From Solibacter sp039934035 (GTDB lineage: Bacteria > Acidobacteriota > Terriglobia > Bryobacterales > Bryobacteraceae), in assembly GCA_039934035.1 (NCBI GenBank), contig JBDTMZ010000147.1, positions 108,654-172,653 of the forward strand: DNA of 64,000 nucleotides, written 5' to 3'. Under the pieces are notes generated by a model. The model worked only from the letters and a program-made list of their open reading frames with translations. It made no database searches and was not told where the DNA came from. Positions within the stretch are counted from its first letter, which is position 1, and each line of letters begins with the position of its first letter. Of the stretch, positions 1 through 8,617 are shown in pieces. The position numbers and the translations under genes are program-made.

Positions 1-2
1 TG

Positions 3-1844
3 GGCGATTACAACGCGCGCAGCATGGTGCTGGCGCTGCGTACCATGGCCAAGAACCTCAGCGACGTGCCGGGGCGCAAGAGTCTGGTACTGTTCACTTC
101 CGGATTCCCGTTGACCAACGAGGCGCGAAGCGAAGTCACGGCCGCGGTGGATACCTGCAATAAGGCCAATGTGGCGGTCTATCCGATCGACGTACGCGGT
201 GTGGCGGGCGGCATGCGGTTCGACAGTCCTTCGGCGATGCCCGGAGGCAGGGGGCGCGCGGCGCTCGAGGCTCCGCCGGCGTTGCCGGGAGTAGCTCTCA
301 AGGCGAGCGGGATTGCGCTGGCACCGGCGCAGTTGCTGCGCAGCGTGGCGCTCTTTCAAGCGGGCGTGGGCGCGGGACGGGGCGGGACGCCCGGCGGCAC
401 CACCGGTGGCACGCCCGGCGGCGCAACGGGTGGCAGCGCGGGCAGTGCCGGAGGCAGCACGGGCACTCCGGGCGCTGGTACCGGCGCTGGCGCCGGCGGA
501 GGCAACACGGGCGGCGCGCCCGGGCGCGGTGGCTTTCCGGGTAACGGCAACAACAACGGGAACCCCACCAACAACAATGGGGGCTACAACAACAACAACC
601 CCAACAACAACGATCCGTTCAATCGCAACGACCCTTTCAACCGCAACGATCCGTTCGGCAACAACAATCGCCTGGGCATCCCCGATACCCATAACGCCTC
701 CGACAATCAGCAGGTGATGTACATGCTGGCCGACGGGACGGGCGGCTTCGTCATCAACAACTCCAACGATCTGGTGGCCAGCCTGCAAAAGATCGGCAAG
801 GAACTCAATGCCTATTACATCGTCGGCTACACGCCGCCGGATTCGGCCGCCGGAAGCTGCCACACGCTGAAGGTGAAAGTGGATCGCGGCGGCACGCAGG
901 TGCGTTCGCGCGCCGGCTACTGCAATGTGAAATCGAAGGACGTGCTGGCCGGCAATCCCGTGGAGAAAACCCTGCAGAGCAAGGCGGAAGCGGCGGAGAA
1001 AGGGACGGTCGCCGCCAGCATGCGAGCGCCCTTCTTCTATACCGGCGCCAATACGGCGCGGGTGGCCATCGCCGTGGAGATTCCCGCGCAGTCCTTCAAG
1101 TTCGAAAAGGTGAAAGGCAAATTCCACTCCAACGTGAATTTGCTGGGCATCGCTTATAAGCCCGATGGCAGCGTCGGCGCGCGCTTCAGCGATGCGGTGG
1201 TGCTGGACTTCGATTCGCAGACGCAGGTCAACGCGTTCAAAGACAGGCCGATGCACTATGAAAACCAGTTCGATGTGGCCAGCGGCAACTATAATTTCAA
1301 ACTGGTCTTCGAAGCGGGCGAGGGAAGCTACGGCAAGCTGGAAGCGCCGCTGGCCATCAATGCGTATGAGACGAAGGATTTCGCCATGAGCGGCATCGTC
1401 TTCAGTAAGACGATCTCCAAATCCTCCGACGCCGACTCCACGCTTGACAATCTCCTGCTGGAAGGCCGCGCCCCGCTGGTAGCTGGACCCTACCAGTTCA
1501 CGCCGACCGGTGCGTCGCAATTCAACGCGGCCGAGAAGGTCTACATGTATTTCGAACTGTACGACGGCGCGCTGCTGCAGGAAAAACGGCCGCAGGTGGC
1601 GGTGCAGATTCGCGTGTTGGACTCCAAAACGCAGGAAGTGAAGGCGGATTCGGGCAATGTGCTGATCGACAACTTCGTGAAGGCAGGCAGTCCGGTAGTA
1701 GCGGCCGGATTGCGTGTGCCGACCGACACTCTTCAGCCCGGCAGCTACAAGCTGGAACTCAAAGGTCTGGACGGGGCGGGCTCCTTTGCCATCCGCACGA
1801 CGGATTTCGAAATTCTGTCGGGCGGACCGAAACTTCCGTTCTAG
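3..1844 (+). CDS. Secreted VWA-domain protein, TIGR03436-like (5' end outside window)
   Basis: The reading frame is open to the left edge, so the N-terminus, including any signal peptide, is missing; an ATG at 24 is internal. The first 60 codons match the C-terminal half of the von Willebrand factor A domain in acidobacterial TIGR03436 proteins, with the segment VPGRKSLVLFTSGFPL and then a strand reading VYPIDVRGV. Residues of about 107-225 form a low-complexity linker that changes from Gly/Thr-rich to Asn-rich and carries three tandem DPFNRN-type units. A second conserved block (ADGTGGFVINNSNDL, then YYIVGYTPP) follows, as is usual in this family. The C-terminal 300 residues look like beta-sandwich material. 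The role is unknown; family members are thought to be secreted or cell-surface proteins. The gene at 22556 is a paralogue. Confidence 0.85.
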   Translation, partial: GDYNARSMVLALRTMAKNLSDVPGRKSLVLFTSGFPLTNEARSEVTAAVDTCNKANVAVYPIDVRGVAGGMRFDSPSAMPGGRGRAALEAPPALPGVALKASGIALAPAQLLRSVALFQAGVGAGRGGTPGGTTGGTPGGATGGSAGSAGGSTGTPGAGTGAGAGGGNTGGAPGRGGFPGNGNNNGNPTNNNGGYNNNNPNNNDPFNRNDPFNRNDPFGNNNRLGIPDTHNASDNQQVMYMLADGTGGFVINNSNDLVASLQKIGKELNAYYIVGYTPPDSAAGSCHTLKVKVDRGGTQVRSRAGYCNVKSKDVLAGNPVEKTLQSKAEAAEKGTVAASMRAPFFYTGANTARVAIAVEIPAQSFKFEKVKGKFHSNVNLLGIAYKPDGSVGARFSDAVVLDFDSQTQVNAFKDRPMHYENQFDVASGNYNFKLVFEAGEGSYGKLEAPLAINAYETKDFAMSGIVFSKTISKSSDADSTLDNLLLEGRAPLVAGPYQFTPTGASQFNAAEKVYMYFELYDGALLQEKRPQVAVQIRVLDSKTQEVKADSGNVLIDNFVKAGSPVVAAGLRVPTDTLQPGSYKLELKGLDGAGSFAIRTTDFEILSGGPKLPF

Positions 1845-1867
1845 GAGGTCGCTGCCAACTCAAGATT

Positions 1868-1993
1868 GGGGCCGCGGATGGACGCCGATGCACGTGGATC
1901 TTTTTATCCACGTTCTCTTGTCTGCGTTTTCCAATCTGCGTTTTCTTATCGGCGTTTTCTTATCGGCGTGCATCGGCGTTCATCGGCGGCCCA
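1868..1993. repeat. Dispersed inverted repeat, copy A
   Basis: The left arm starts at 1868 with ggggccgcggatggacgccg. The right arm ends at 1993 and its reverse complement begins gggccgccgatgaacgccga, so the arms pair over about 30 bases with a few mismatches. Between them lie degenerate repeats of a tctgcgttttcttatc unit. Copies B (17562-17639) and C (33656-33783) share the same core. Confidence 0.75.
1892..1913 (+). terminator. Possible terminator hairpin after the VWA gene
   Basis: A perfect 8-bp stem (acgtggat / atccacgt) closes a cttttt loop 48 bases after the VWA stop codon. No T-run follows directly and the hairpin lies inside repeat copy A, so its role as a terminator is uncertain. 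Confidence 0.3.
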
Positions 1994-2197
1994 CCGTCTT
2001 CGTTGCCAGGATATCGGCGGCCGTTGAACGCGGGTAAGAACGCCCTTGTGTCCTTATCTGCTTCAGTCGGCGTTCATCGGCCGCCCATGGAATGCCCCGC
2101 CGTCCATACCCTCATGTTTTGACGCGGTCCTGCCGATAAGTCCAATGAGATCTGTCCCAACGAGTTCTAAAGGGGGCCACATTCTCTGATTGACCTT

Positions 2198-5100
2198 ATG
2201 ATTTCAAGCGCGCGCATCCGGACTGGCGTCCTTCTGGGAGCGCTTTGTATGGTACCGGCCTTTTTAGCGGCGGCCCCGCAAATCGTTCACCGCCTGAGCG
2301 ACCTCGCCGGCCTGGATGATGAGGTGGCAGGCAGGGGGGTACCCTGCGATCTCACGGCAACGGTCACCCTCTACAATCCCGACCTTTTCCAGTTCTTCGT
2401 TCAGGACGGCCGCAGCGGTGCTTACATCCTGGTCGTACCGGCCAGTCCCTGGAAGTTGACGCCAGGGGACGTCGTGCGCATCGAAGGAAATTCGGCACGC
2501 GGCGCTTACGCACCAGTTATCGATCCGAAGCGGATCACGCGGATCAGTTCCGGCAGCATGCCGGCGCCGGTATCGCTGCCATCGTGGTCCGCAGTCCAAC
2601 ATAGTGACGAGTTCGACAATTTGTTCGCGGAGGTCGGGGGCCGCCTCCTGAGTATCCAACCCTTATACCTGGACGGCCGCGAAGACCAGTTCGGCGCTCA
2701 TCAACTCGAGTTGGAAAGCCATGGCGAAAAGTTTGAAGTCATGCTCGACGTGCCCGGCGGCCATGACCTGAAGCGGCTGATTCATTCGGAGGTGGTGGTG
2801 CGCGGCATCGTCACTCCATCTCGCATGGTTCACAAGCAGCGTCACGATGTCTGGCTGGTGGTTCGCTCGGTGGAAGATATTCGTCCGGTGCGAACAGCTA
2901 AGCTGAGCTGGGAATCGCTGCCGAAGATCCCCCTGCCAAAACTGCTCACTCATCAGGGGTCGGAGACGCCGAAGAGCTATTTCCGCACGGAAGGCATCCT
3001 GACCTATGTGGATGACGTAAACACAGCGACCATCGAAGACGGTTTCAGCATGATCACTGTGAAGCTGGCCACGCCGGATACCCTCCGGATCGGAACCAGA
3101 TATGAGATTCTCGGCCGCCTGGCGCGAGGAGCGCGGCAGATCTTTTACATTGACGAGGCGCAGCTTCGCGAGGCGGGTGCCGGTAAGCTGCTCCCGCCCC
3201 GCACCGCGAGCACGTCGGAGCTGGCTCTCGGCGAACTCGATAACCAGATCGTACGAGTCTCGGGGACCGCTTCGGAGATCGTAATCAACCACGGGATCTG
3301 CATCCTGCGCATGCAGGACAATTCGCTGCCATGGGAAGCGGTCTTGCCGGGAAGCGATGGAAAGTGCCCCACCGGGATTCCGGGCGGCAGTGTCATCGAA
3401 GTCACCGGAAGAGTGGAGCACCGCTGGATGGAAGGGCGCAGATTCCCGGTAGCGACTACCGTTTCCCTGCGCTCGGCTGACGACGTGCGGGTGGTCTCGG
3501 AGCCGAGTTGGTGGCGCCGCTTGCCGCTTGGTAAACTGCTGTTCGCCCTGGGCGCGGTGGGGCTGCTTTCCCTGCTCTGGATCCGGCAACTGCACCACCG
3601 GGTCCGTGCTCAGACTGCCAGAATTGAACTGCAGAAGAGCGAACTCGAGAAAGCCCGGGAAAAAGCGGAAGAAGCCTCCCGGATGAAGAGTGCGTTTCTG
3701 GCAGCCATGAGCCACGAGATCCGGACCCCGATGAATGGCGTGATCGGGATGACAGGTCTCCTGCTCGACACCGGCCTGACCGACGAACAGCGGGAGTATG
3801 TGGAGACCGTGCGCGGCTCCGGCGAGAACCTGCTGGGGATCATCAACGACATTTTGGATTTCTCCAAGATTGAAGCCGGCAAGATGGCGATTGAATCGTT
3901 CCCCTTCGACTTGCGGCTGGTGATTGAGGAAGTCAATGAGATGCTGGCGCCGAAGGTCGAAGAGGGCAAGCTGGCGCTGGTGCTTGAGTATCCGGCCGCT
4001 CTTCCCCGGCACTTCGTCGGCGATGCCGGCAGAATCCGGCAAATCGTCACGAATCTCGTCGGTAACGCAGTAAAGTTCACATCCGCCGGGCACGTCTTAA
4101 TCGGCGTGAAGTGTGAATCGCAAACGGCGCAGAGCGCTCGGATCCGCATCTCCGTCGAGGATACCGGTATCGGCATCCCGCCCGACAAGATCGGCACCTT
4201 GTTCGAAAAATTCAACCAGGTGGACCGCTCGTCCACCCGCAAGTATGGTGGGACTGGCCTCGGCCTGGCGATCTGCAAAGAACTGGTGGAGTTGATGGGC
4301 GGTGAGGTCGGGGTGACTAGTGAAGTGGATCGTGGCTCCACCTTCTGGTTTGCGCTGCCGCTGCAATTGGATGCTCAGCCGCACGCGGAGCCGGTGCCGG
4401 CAGAGAGTCTGCGCGGACTGCGCGTGCTGATTGTGGACGACACCGAGGTCAACCGCCGCGTGGTGCACGATCAGATCACGAGCTGGCACATGCGCAACGG
4501 CAGCTATGCCTCCGGCCAGGAGGCGCTGGAGGCGCTTCGTCTGGCAAGCGCGCAGGGAGATCCCTATCACTTCGTGCTGCTGGATTATCAGATGCCCGGC
4601 ATGGATGGAGTTTCGCTGGCAAGCGCCATCAAAGCGGATCCCGCCCTGATCAACCCGGTGGTGATCATGTTGACCTCAGTGGGGAACTGGAGCGAGGTGC
4701 GCGGCATGGAAGGCAGTGCAGTGGATGCCTGTCTGGTCAAGCCGGTGCGTCACTCCCAGCTTCTCAACGCCCTGGCCACCGCGTGGTCAAAGCGGCTGAA
4801 TCGCGGCGCCGTCGCGCGGCCACAGCCGCACAGTAATCCGGCCGGTCACGACTTCGCCACCGCAGCGCTGCGGGTACTCGTGGCCGAAGACAACGCGGTC
4901 AATCAGAAAGTCGCGATCCGCATGCTGGAACGTCTGGGGCTGCATCCCGATGTCGCCGGCAACGGTCGCGAAGCTGTCCAGATGTGCCGCTCGATACCCT
5001 ACGACCTGATCTTTATGGATTGCCAGATGCCGGAAATGGATGGCTACGAGGCGACCGGGGCAATTCGCCGGCATGAACTGACGGGCGCACACCTGCCGAT

Positions 5101-5254
5101 TGTGGCCATGACCGCCGAAGCCATGGAAGGCTGCCGTGAGCGGTGCCTGGCCGCCGGCATGGACGATTACATCTCGAAACCGGTGCGGCGGTCAGACATC
5201 TCTGACGCCCTGATGAAATGGGTGCCCCGCGTACGAGCGCTGGCCCGGCAATGA
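2198..5254 (+). CDS. Hybrid sensor histidine kinase with two receiver domains
   Basis: This 1018-residue membrane-bound phosphorelay kinase starts with a signal peptide (about 1-25). A periplasmic region of about 400 residues follows, resembling repeated OB-like beta modules with recurring 'FVQDG...V..GD.VRIEG' strands rather than a PAS or Cache fold. One membrane helix at about 443-462 leads into a coiled coil. The HisKA box MSHEIRTPMNG carries phospho-acceptor His506, and the ATPase domain has NLVGNAVKFT and GGTGLGLAICKELV. Receiver 1 has Asp796 in LLDYQMPGMDG; receiver 2 has Asp941 in FMDCQMPEMDG. No Hpt domain or DNA-binding output is present, so a partner Hpt or regulator elsewhere is expected. 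The ligand is unknown. The gene converges on pntB with only 7 bases between the two stop codons. Confidence 0.93.
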   Translation: MISSARIRTGVLLGALCMVPAFLAAAPQIVHRLSDLAGLDDEVAGRGVPCDLTATVTLYNPDLFQFFVQDGRSGAYILVVPASPWKLTPGDVVRIEGNSARGAYAPVIDPKRITRISSGSMPAPVSLPSWSAVQHSDEFDNLFAEVGGRLLSIQPLYLDGREDQFGAHQLELESHGEKFEVMLDVPGGHDLKRLIHSEVVVRGIVTPSRMVHKQRHDVWLVVRSVEDIRPVRTAKLSWESLPKIPLPKLLTHQGSETPKSYFRTEGILTYVDDVNTATIEDGFSMITVKLATPDTLRIGTRYEILGRLARGARQIFYIDEAQLREAGAGKLLPPRTASTSELALGELDNQIVRVSGTASEIVINHGICILRMQDNSLPWEAVLPGSDGKCPTGIPGGSVIEVTGRVEHRWMEGRRFPVATTVSLRSADDVRVVSEPSWWRRLPLGKLLFALGAVGLLSLLWIRQLHHRVRAQTARIELQKSELEKAREKAEEASRMKSAFLAAMSHEIRTPMNGVIGMTGLLLDTGLTDEQREYVETVRGSGENLLGIINDILDFSKIEAGKMAIESFPFDLRLVIEEVNEMLAPKVEEGKLALVLEYPAALPRHFVGDAGRIRQIVTNLVGNAVKFTSAGHVLIGVKCESQTAQSARIRISVEDTGIGIPPDKIGTLFEKFNQVDRSSTRKYGGTGLGLAICKELVELMGGEVGVTSEVDRGSTFWFALPLQLDAQPHAEPVPAESLRGLRVLIVDDTEVNRRVVHDQITSWHMRNGSYASGQEALEALRLASAQGDPYHFVLLDYQMPGMDGVSLASAIKADPALINPVVIMLTSVGNWSEVRGMEGSAVDACLVKPVRHSQLLNALATAWSKRLNRGAVARPQPHSNPAGHDFATAALRVLVAEDNAVNQKVAIRMLERLGLHPDVAGNGREAVQMCRSIPYDLIFMDCQMPEMDGYEATGAIRRHELTGAHLPIVAMTAEAMEGCRERCLAAGMDDYISKPVRRSDISDALMKWVPRVRALARQ

Positions 5255-5261
5255 AGCCCCC

Positions 5262-6653
5262 TTACTTCGCGGCGACCGGCGCCGGGAGTTCCTTGAGCAT
5301 CTCCCCAACGAACGCCTTGGCATCGCCGAAGAGCATCAGCGTCTTATCCATGTAGTACAGATCGTTATCGATGCCTGCAAATCCGGGGTTCATCGACCGC
5401 TTGATCACCATCACGGTGCGCGCCTTGTCCACATCGAGAATCGGCATACCGTAAATCGGGCTCGATTTGTCGGTGCGCGCCGCCGGATTGGTCACGTCGT
5501 TGGCGCCGATGACCAGCGCGACATCGGTCTGCGGGAATTCGCCGTTGATGTCGTCCATCTCAATCAGCCGGTCATAAGGGATGTCGGCTTCCGCCAGCAG
5601 GACGTTCATGTGTCCCGGCATGCGTCCGGCCACCGGGTGAATCGCGAATTTCACGTCCACTCCGCGCCGCGTCAGGTTGTCGAACAGCTCGCGAATCTTG
5701 TGCTGCGCCTGCGCCACGGCGAGTCCATAGCCCGGAATGATGATGACGCTGGACGCTGCTTCCAGAATCGAGGCCGCCTCTTCCGGACTGGCCGAGCGAA
5801 ACGGGCGCTGCTCCGTTTTTACGGCGGAAGTCTGTACCTGCCCGAACGCGCCGAACAGCACGTTGGTGAACGAGCGGTTCATGGCCTTGCACATGATGAT
5901 GGAGAGAATCAGGCCGCTCGATCCATCGAGCGCGCCGGCGATCACCAGCAGCTTATTGTCCAGCGCGAAGCCCATGGCGCATGCAGAGAGTCCGGCATAC
6001 GAGTTCAACAGCGCGATCACGGTGGGCATGTCGGCGCCGCCGATCGGGAGGATCAGCAGCACGCCGAAAAGCAGCGATAGTCCCGCGAAGATGGGGAACA
6101 GCACGGTGTCCGTGGGCACCATGATGAGGCGTACGCCGAGGCCCACGGCGATTACGAACAGCACGAAATTGATCGCGTTCTGATTCTTGTAGACGAGCGG
6201 GCGCGACGGCAGAATCTCCTGGAGTTTGCCCATCGCCATCAGACTACCCGTGAAGGTGAGGAAGCCGAGCAGGGTTTCGACAATCAGCGCCACCATGACG
6301 AAGGTGGTCAGTTCGGTGGCGGCATGAGGCTGGCGCTGATAGAGCTCCGCGGTGCCGACCAACGCCGCCGCCAGCGCGCCGCAGGCGTGCGACATCGCGG
6401 TCCGCTGCGGCACCGCCGTCATTGGCATGATGTACGCGATGGGCACGCCGATCGCGCTGCCGATCAGCAGGGCGGCCAGAATCCACTCCCAATTGGCGTG
6501 GTGCCCGATCAGCGTGCCGCCAATCGCCATCAGCATGCCCGCCTCGCCCGCAAAGACGCCGCGCCGCGCCGTAGCCGGCGAGTTCATCCATTTCAAAGAC
6601 AGAATGAACAGGGCGCCGCTGACGATGTAGATGTAATTCACCAGCCCGCCCAT
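5262..6653 (-). CDS. pntB: NAD(P) transhydrogenase subunit beta
   Basis: This 463-residue integral membrane protein couples hydride transfer between NADH and NADP+ to proton movement across the inner membrane. The N-terminal part holds about eight or nine hydrophobic helices. The C-terminal NADP(H)-binding domain begins near residue 285 and shows the dinucleotide motif GYGLAVAQAQ, then HPVAGRMPGHMNVLLAEA and GANDVTNPAAR, all typical of PntB. The length is normal. Its ATG overlaps the stop codon of pntAB by one base (TAATG), which indicates translational coupling. It is the last gene of the sucC-to-pntB operon. Confidence 0.96.
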   Translation of the reverse strand: MGGLVNYIYIVSGALFILSLKWMNSPATARRGVFAGEAGMLMAIGGTLIGHHANWEWILAALLIGSAIGVPIAYIMPMTAVPQRTAMSHACGALAAALVGTAELYQRQPHAATELTTFVMVALIVETLLGFLTFTGSLMAMGKLQEILPSRPLVYKNQNAINFVLFVIAVGLGVRLIMVPTDTVLFPIFAGLSLLFGVLLILPIGGADMPTVIALLNSYAGLSACAMGFALDNKLLVIAGALDGSSGLILSIIMCKAMNRSFTNVLFGAFGQVQTSAVKTEQRPFRSASPEEAASILEAASSVIIIPGYGLAVAQAQHKIRELFDNLTRRGVDVKFAIHPVAGRMPGHMNVLLAEADIPYDRLIEMDDINGEFPQTDVALVIGANDVTNPAARTDKSSPIYGMPILDVDKARTVMVIKRSMNPGFAGIDNDLYYMDKTLMLFGDAKAFVGEMLKELPAPVAAK

Positions 6654-6949
6654 TATTTCTTCTCCTCGCGCCGTTTGAACATCTTGAGCATGCGGTCGGT
6701 AATCAGGAAGCCGCTCACGATGTTGGTGGTGGCCGCGGTGATGGCAATGAAGCCCAACACCTTGCTGAGCGTGGTGGCTTCTTCGTTGCTGATGATGAGG
6801 ATGGCGCCCACCACGCTGATGGCGGAAATCGCATTGGTCAGCGACATCAGCGGCGTGTGCAGCAGTGGAGAGACCTTGCGGATCACCTCCAGGCCGACGA
6901 AGGTCGCCAGCATGAAGACGTAGAGACCCATTTCCAGACTAGAAGGCAT
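6653..6949 (-). CDS. pntAB: NAD(P) transhydrogenase subunit alpha part 2 (membrane part)
   Basis: This small 98-residue protein has three hydrophobic segments and corresponds to the membrane part of the alpha subunit. In enterobacteria it is fused to the NAD-binding part; here it is a separate polypeptide, as in the Rhodospirillum-type three-subunit enzyme. The stretch PLLHTPLMSLTNAIS is the family signature. It lies 21 bases after pntAA and its stop codon overlaps the start of pntB. Together the three products form the proton channel and two nucleotide-binding domains that make NADPH at the expense of the proton gradient. Confidence 0.95.
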   Translation of the reverse strand: MPSSLEMGLYVFMLATFVGLEVIRKVSPLLHTPLMSLTNAISAISVVGAILIISNEEATTLSKVLGFIAITAATTNIVSGFLITDRMLKMFKRREEKK

Positions 6950-6970
6950 TGCACCCCTCGTGCAGTAAAT

Positions 6971-8137
6971 TTACGTGCCTGCGGACAGTCCTAACATTTC
7001 GCGAACTTTCGGATGCACCACTTCGCCGCCATGTGTGACCAGCGTTTCGCGCACGATTTCGTCCTCGCGCGAGAGCGCCAGCGCGCCATCCTTTACGAGG
7101 TACTTGAGCAGCGTCGCGATGTTCTTGGCGTACATCTGGCTGGCGTGATACGGAATCGTGGAGGGCAGATTCAGCGGGCCGAGAATGGAAACGCCGCCAT
7201 GCACCACCGTCTCCCCGGGCCGCGTGAGTTCGCAGTTGCCGCCGCGCTCCGCCGCGATGTCCACAATCATCGAACCGGGCTCCATCTGTTCCACCATGGC
7301 GCGCGTGATCAGCACCGGCGCTTTGCGCCCAGGTACCGCCGCCGTGGTGATGACGACGCTCTGCAGCGCCAGCACCGCGCCGAGCAGTTCCCGCTGGCGC
7401 GCGTAGAATTCCTCGCCCATCGCCTTGGCGTAGCCACCCTTATCCTCGGCGCCCCCGGCCTCCACTTCGAGCACCACGAAGCGCGCGCCCAGACTCTCGA
7501 TCTGTTCCTTTACCGCCGCGCGAATGTCATAGCCGCTGACCACCGCGCCCAACCGGCGAGCCGTCGCGATCGCCTGCAAGCCCGCCACGCCCGCGCCGAT
7601 TACCAGCACGCGCGCAGGAGCCACCGTCCCCGCCGCAGTCATCAGCATCGGGAACATGCGCGGCAAATTGTCCGCCGCCAGCAGCACCGCCTTATAGCCC
7701 GCCACTGTGGCCATGCTGGAGAGCGCGTCCATGCTTTGGGCGCGCGTGATGCGCGGCATGAGTTCCATGGCCAGGAAATTGACGCCGCGTTGGGCCAGCG
7801 CCCGCGCCGCCTCGCCCGCACTGAGCGCTTCGCCGAAACCGATCGCGGTCTGACCGGTGTGCAGCAACTGTAAATCGGTCGCACCAGTTTCGGGATTCGC
7901 TCCGGGACCACGCACCTGCAGCAGAACTTCAGCCGCGCGAAACACCTCTTCGCGGGCAGCCAGCCGCACGCCTTTCGCTACATACTCCGCATCCGGGAAG
8001 CCTGCCGCCGCTCCCGCTCCCGGCTCCATCATCCACTCCACGCCCGACTTGTTCAACACAGCCAGCGCGCCGGGGACCATCGCGACACGGCGCTCCCCGG
8101 GTGACCCTTCAGCGACAAATCCGACGATGATTGCCAC
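6971..8137 (-). CDS. pntAA: NAD(P) transhydrogenase subunit alpha part 1 (NAD-binding part)
   Basis: This 388-residue soluble subunit belongs to the alanine dehydrogenase/PNT fold. It starts with the conserved VGFVAEGSPGERRVAMVP segment that contacts the cofactor. The Rossmann motif VLVIGAGVAGLQAIATARRLGA lies at about residues 177-198. The segments SLGARFVVLEVE and GSMIVDIAAERGGNCELT are conserved in PntAA, and the C-terminus ends before any membrane helix, as expected for the split form. It begins 60 bases after ndk on the same strand, close enough to be read from the sucCD-ndk transcript, although an internal promoter cannot be excluded. Confidence 0.95.
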   Translation of the reverse strand: MAIIVGFVAEGSPGERRVAMVPGALAVLNKSGVEWMMEPGAGAAAGFPDAEYVAKGVRLAAREEVFRAAEVLLQVRGPGANPETGATDLQLLHTGQTAIGFGEALSAGEAARALAQRGVNFLAMELMPRITRAQSMDALSSMATVAGYKAVLLAADNLPRMFPMLMTAAGTVAPARVLVIGAGVAGLQAIATARRLGAVVSGYDIRAAVKEQIESLGARFVVLEVEAGGAEDKGGYAKAMGEEFYARQRELLGAVLALQSVVITTAAVPGRKAPVLITRAMVEQMEPGSMIVDIAAERGGNCELTRPGETVVHGGVSILGPLNLPSTIPYHASQMYAKNIATLLKYLVKDGALALSREDEIVRETLVTHGGEVVHPKVREMLGLSAGT

Positions 8138-8197
8138 TTCGTGCCTCAGTAGGACAGGCCGCTTGCGGCGGTCTGCCCCCCGACTTACTAACTGGAT

Positions 8198-8617
8198 TTA
8201 CAGCAGTTCCGAAGTCCGGAAGAAGAAGGCCAATTCCTGCGCCGCCGTCTCCGTGGCGTCCGACCCGTGAATGGCGTTGCGCTCGATATCGGTCGCAAAC
8301 AGCTTGCGAATCGTGCCATCCGCCGCGTTGGCCGGATTGGTCGCCCCCATCACTTCACGCAGACCCTTGATGGCGTCCTCGCGTTCGAGCGCCATCACGA
8401 CGATCGGACCCTCGGTCATGAACTTCACCAGGCCGGAGTAAAACGGGCGCTCTTTGTGCACCGCGTAGAAGGCCTTGGCTTCCGCATCGGAGAGCCGCGT
8501 CATCCGCAGGCCGATAATCTTGAAACCTGCTTTCTGGATGACGGCCAGGATTTCCCCGGCCTTTCCGGCTGCCGTGGCATCAGGTTTAATAATCGAAAAC
8601 GTACGTTCGAGACTCAT
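8198..8617 (-). CDS. ndk: Nucleoside diphosphate kinase
   Basis: The 139-residue product moves the gamma phosphate between nucleoside triphosphates and diphosphates. It begins MSLERTFSIIKPDA, carries ATP-site residues in the KERPFYSGLVKFM segment, and has catalytic His117 within NAIHGSDA. The start chosen at 8617 removes a 17-residue extension from the longest open frame: this ATG overlaps the sucD stop codon as ATGA and gives the canonical N-terminus. The tight coupling to sucD suggests that NTP made by succinyl-CoA synthetase is equilibrated locally; Ndk-succinyl-CoA synthetase association has been described in Pseudomonas. Confidence 0.96.
   Translation of the reverse strand: MSLERTFSIIKPDATAAGKAGEILAVIQKAGFKIIGLRMTRLSDAEAKAFYAVHKERPFYSGLVKFMTEGPIVVMALEREDAIKGLREVMGATNPANAADGTIRKLFATDIERNAIHGSDATETAAQELAFFFRTSELL

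Larger units (their letters stand above)
1845..2197. other. Intergenic region holding a palindromic repeat
   Basis: This 353-base gap has no convincing gene. It contains a dispersed inverted repeat (1868-1993), a small perfect hairpin inside its left part, and a further half-copy of the repeat core at about 2066-2088 (cggcgttcatcggccgccca). A purine-rich AAAGGGGG lies about 20 bases before the ATG at 2198, too far away to be a good ribosome binding site. Confidence 0.6.

Noticed and set aside
607..660. Tandem 18-base repeat as a possible CRISPR or VNTR array
   Set aside because: The units are contiguous, without spacers, in frame, and code for DPFNRN-type residues, so they are part of the protein linker.
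2663..4093. Minus-strand open frame of 476 codons opposite the hybrid kinase gene
   Set aside because: No conserved motif; the plus-strand kinase motifs are decisive.
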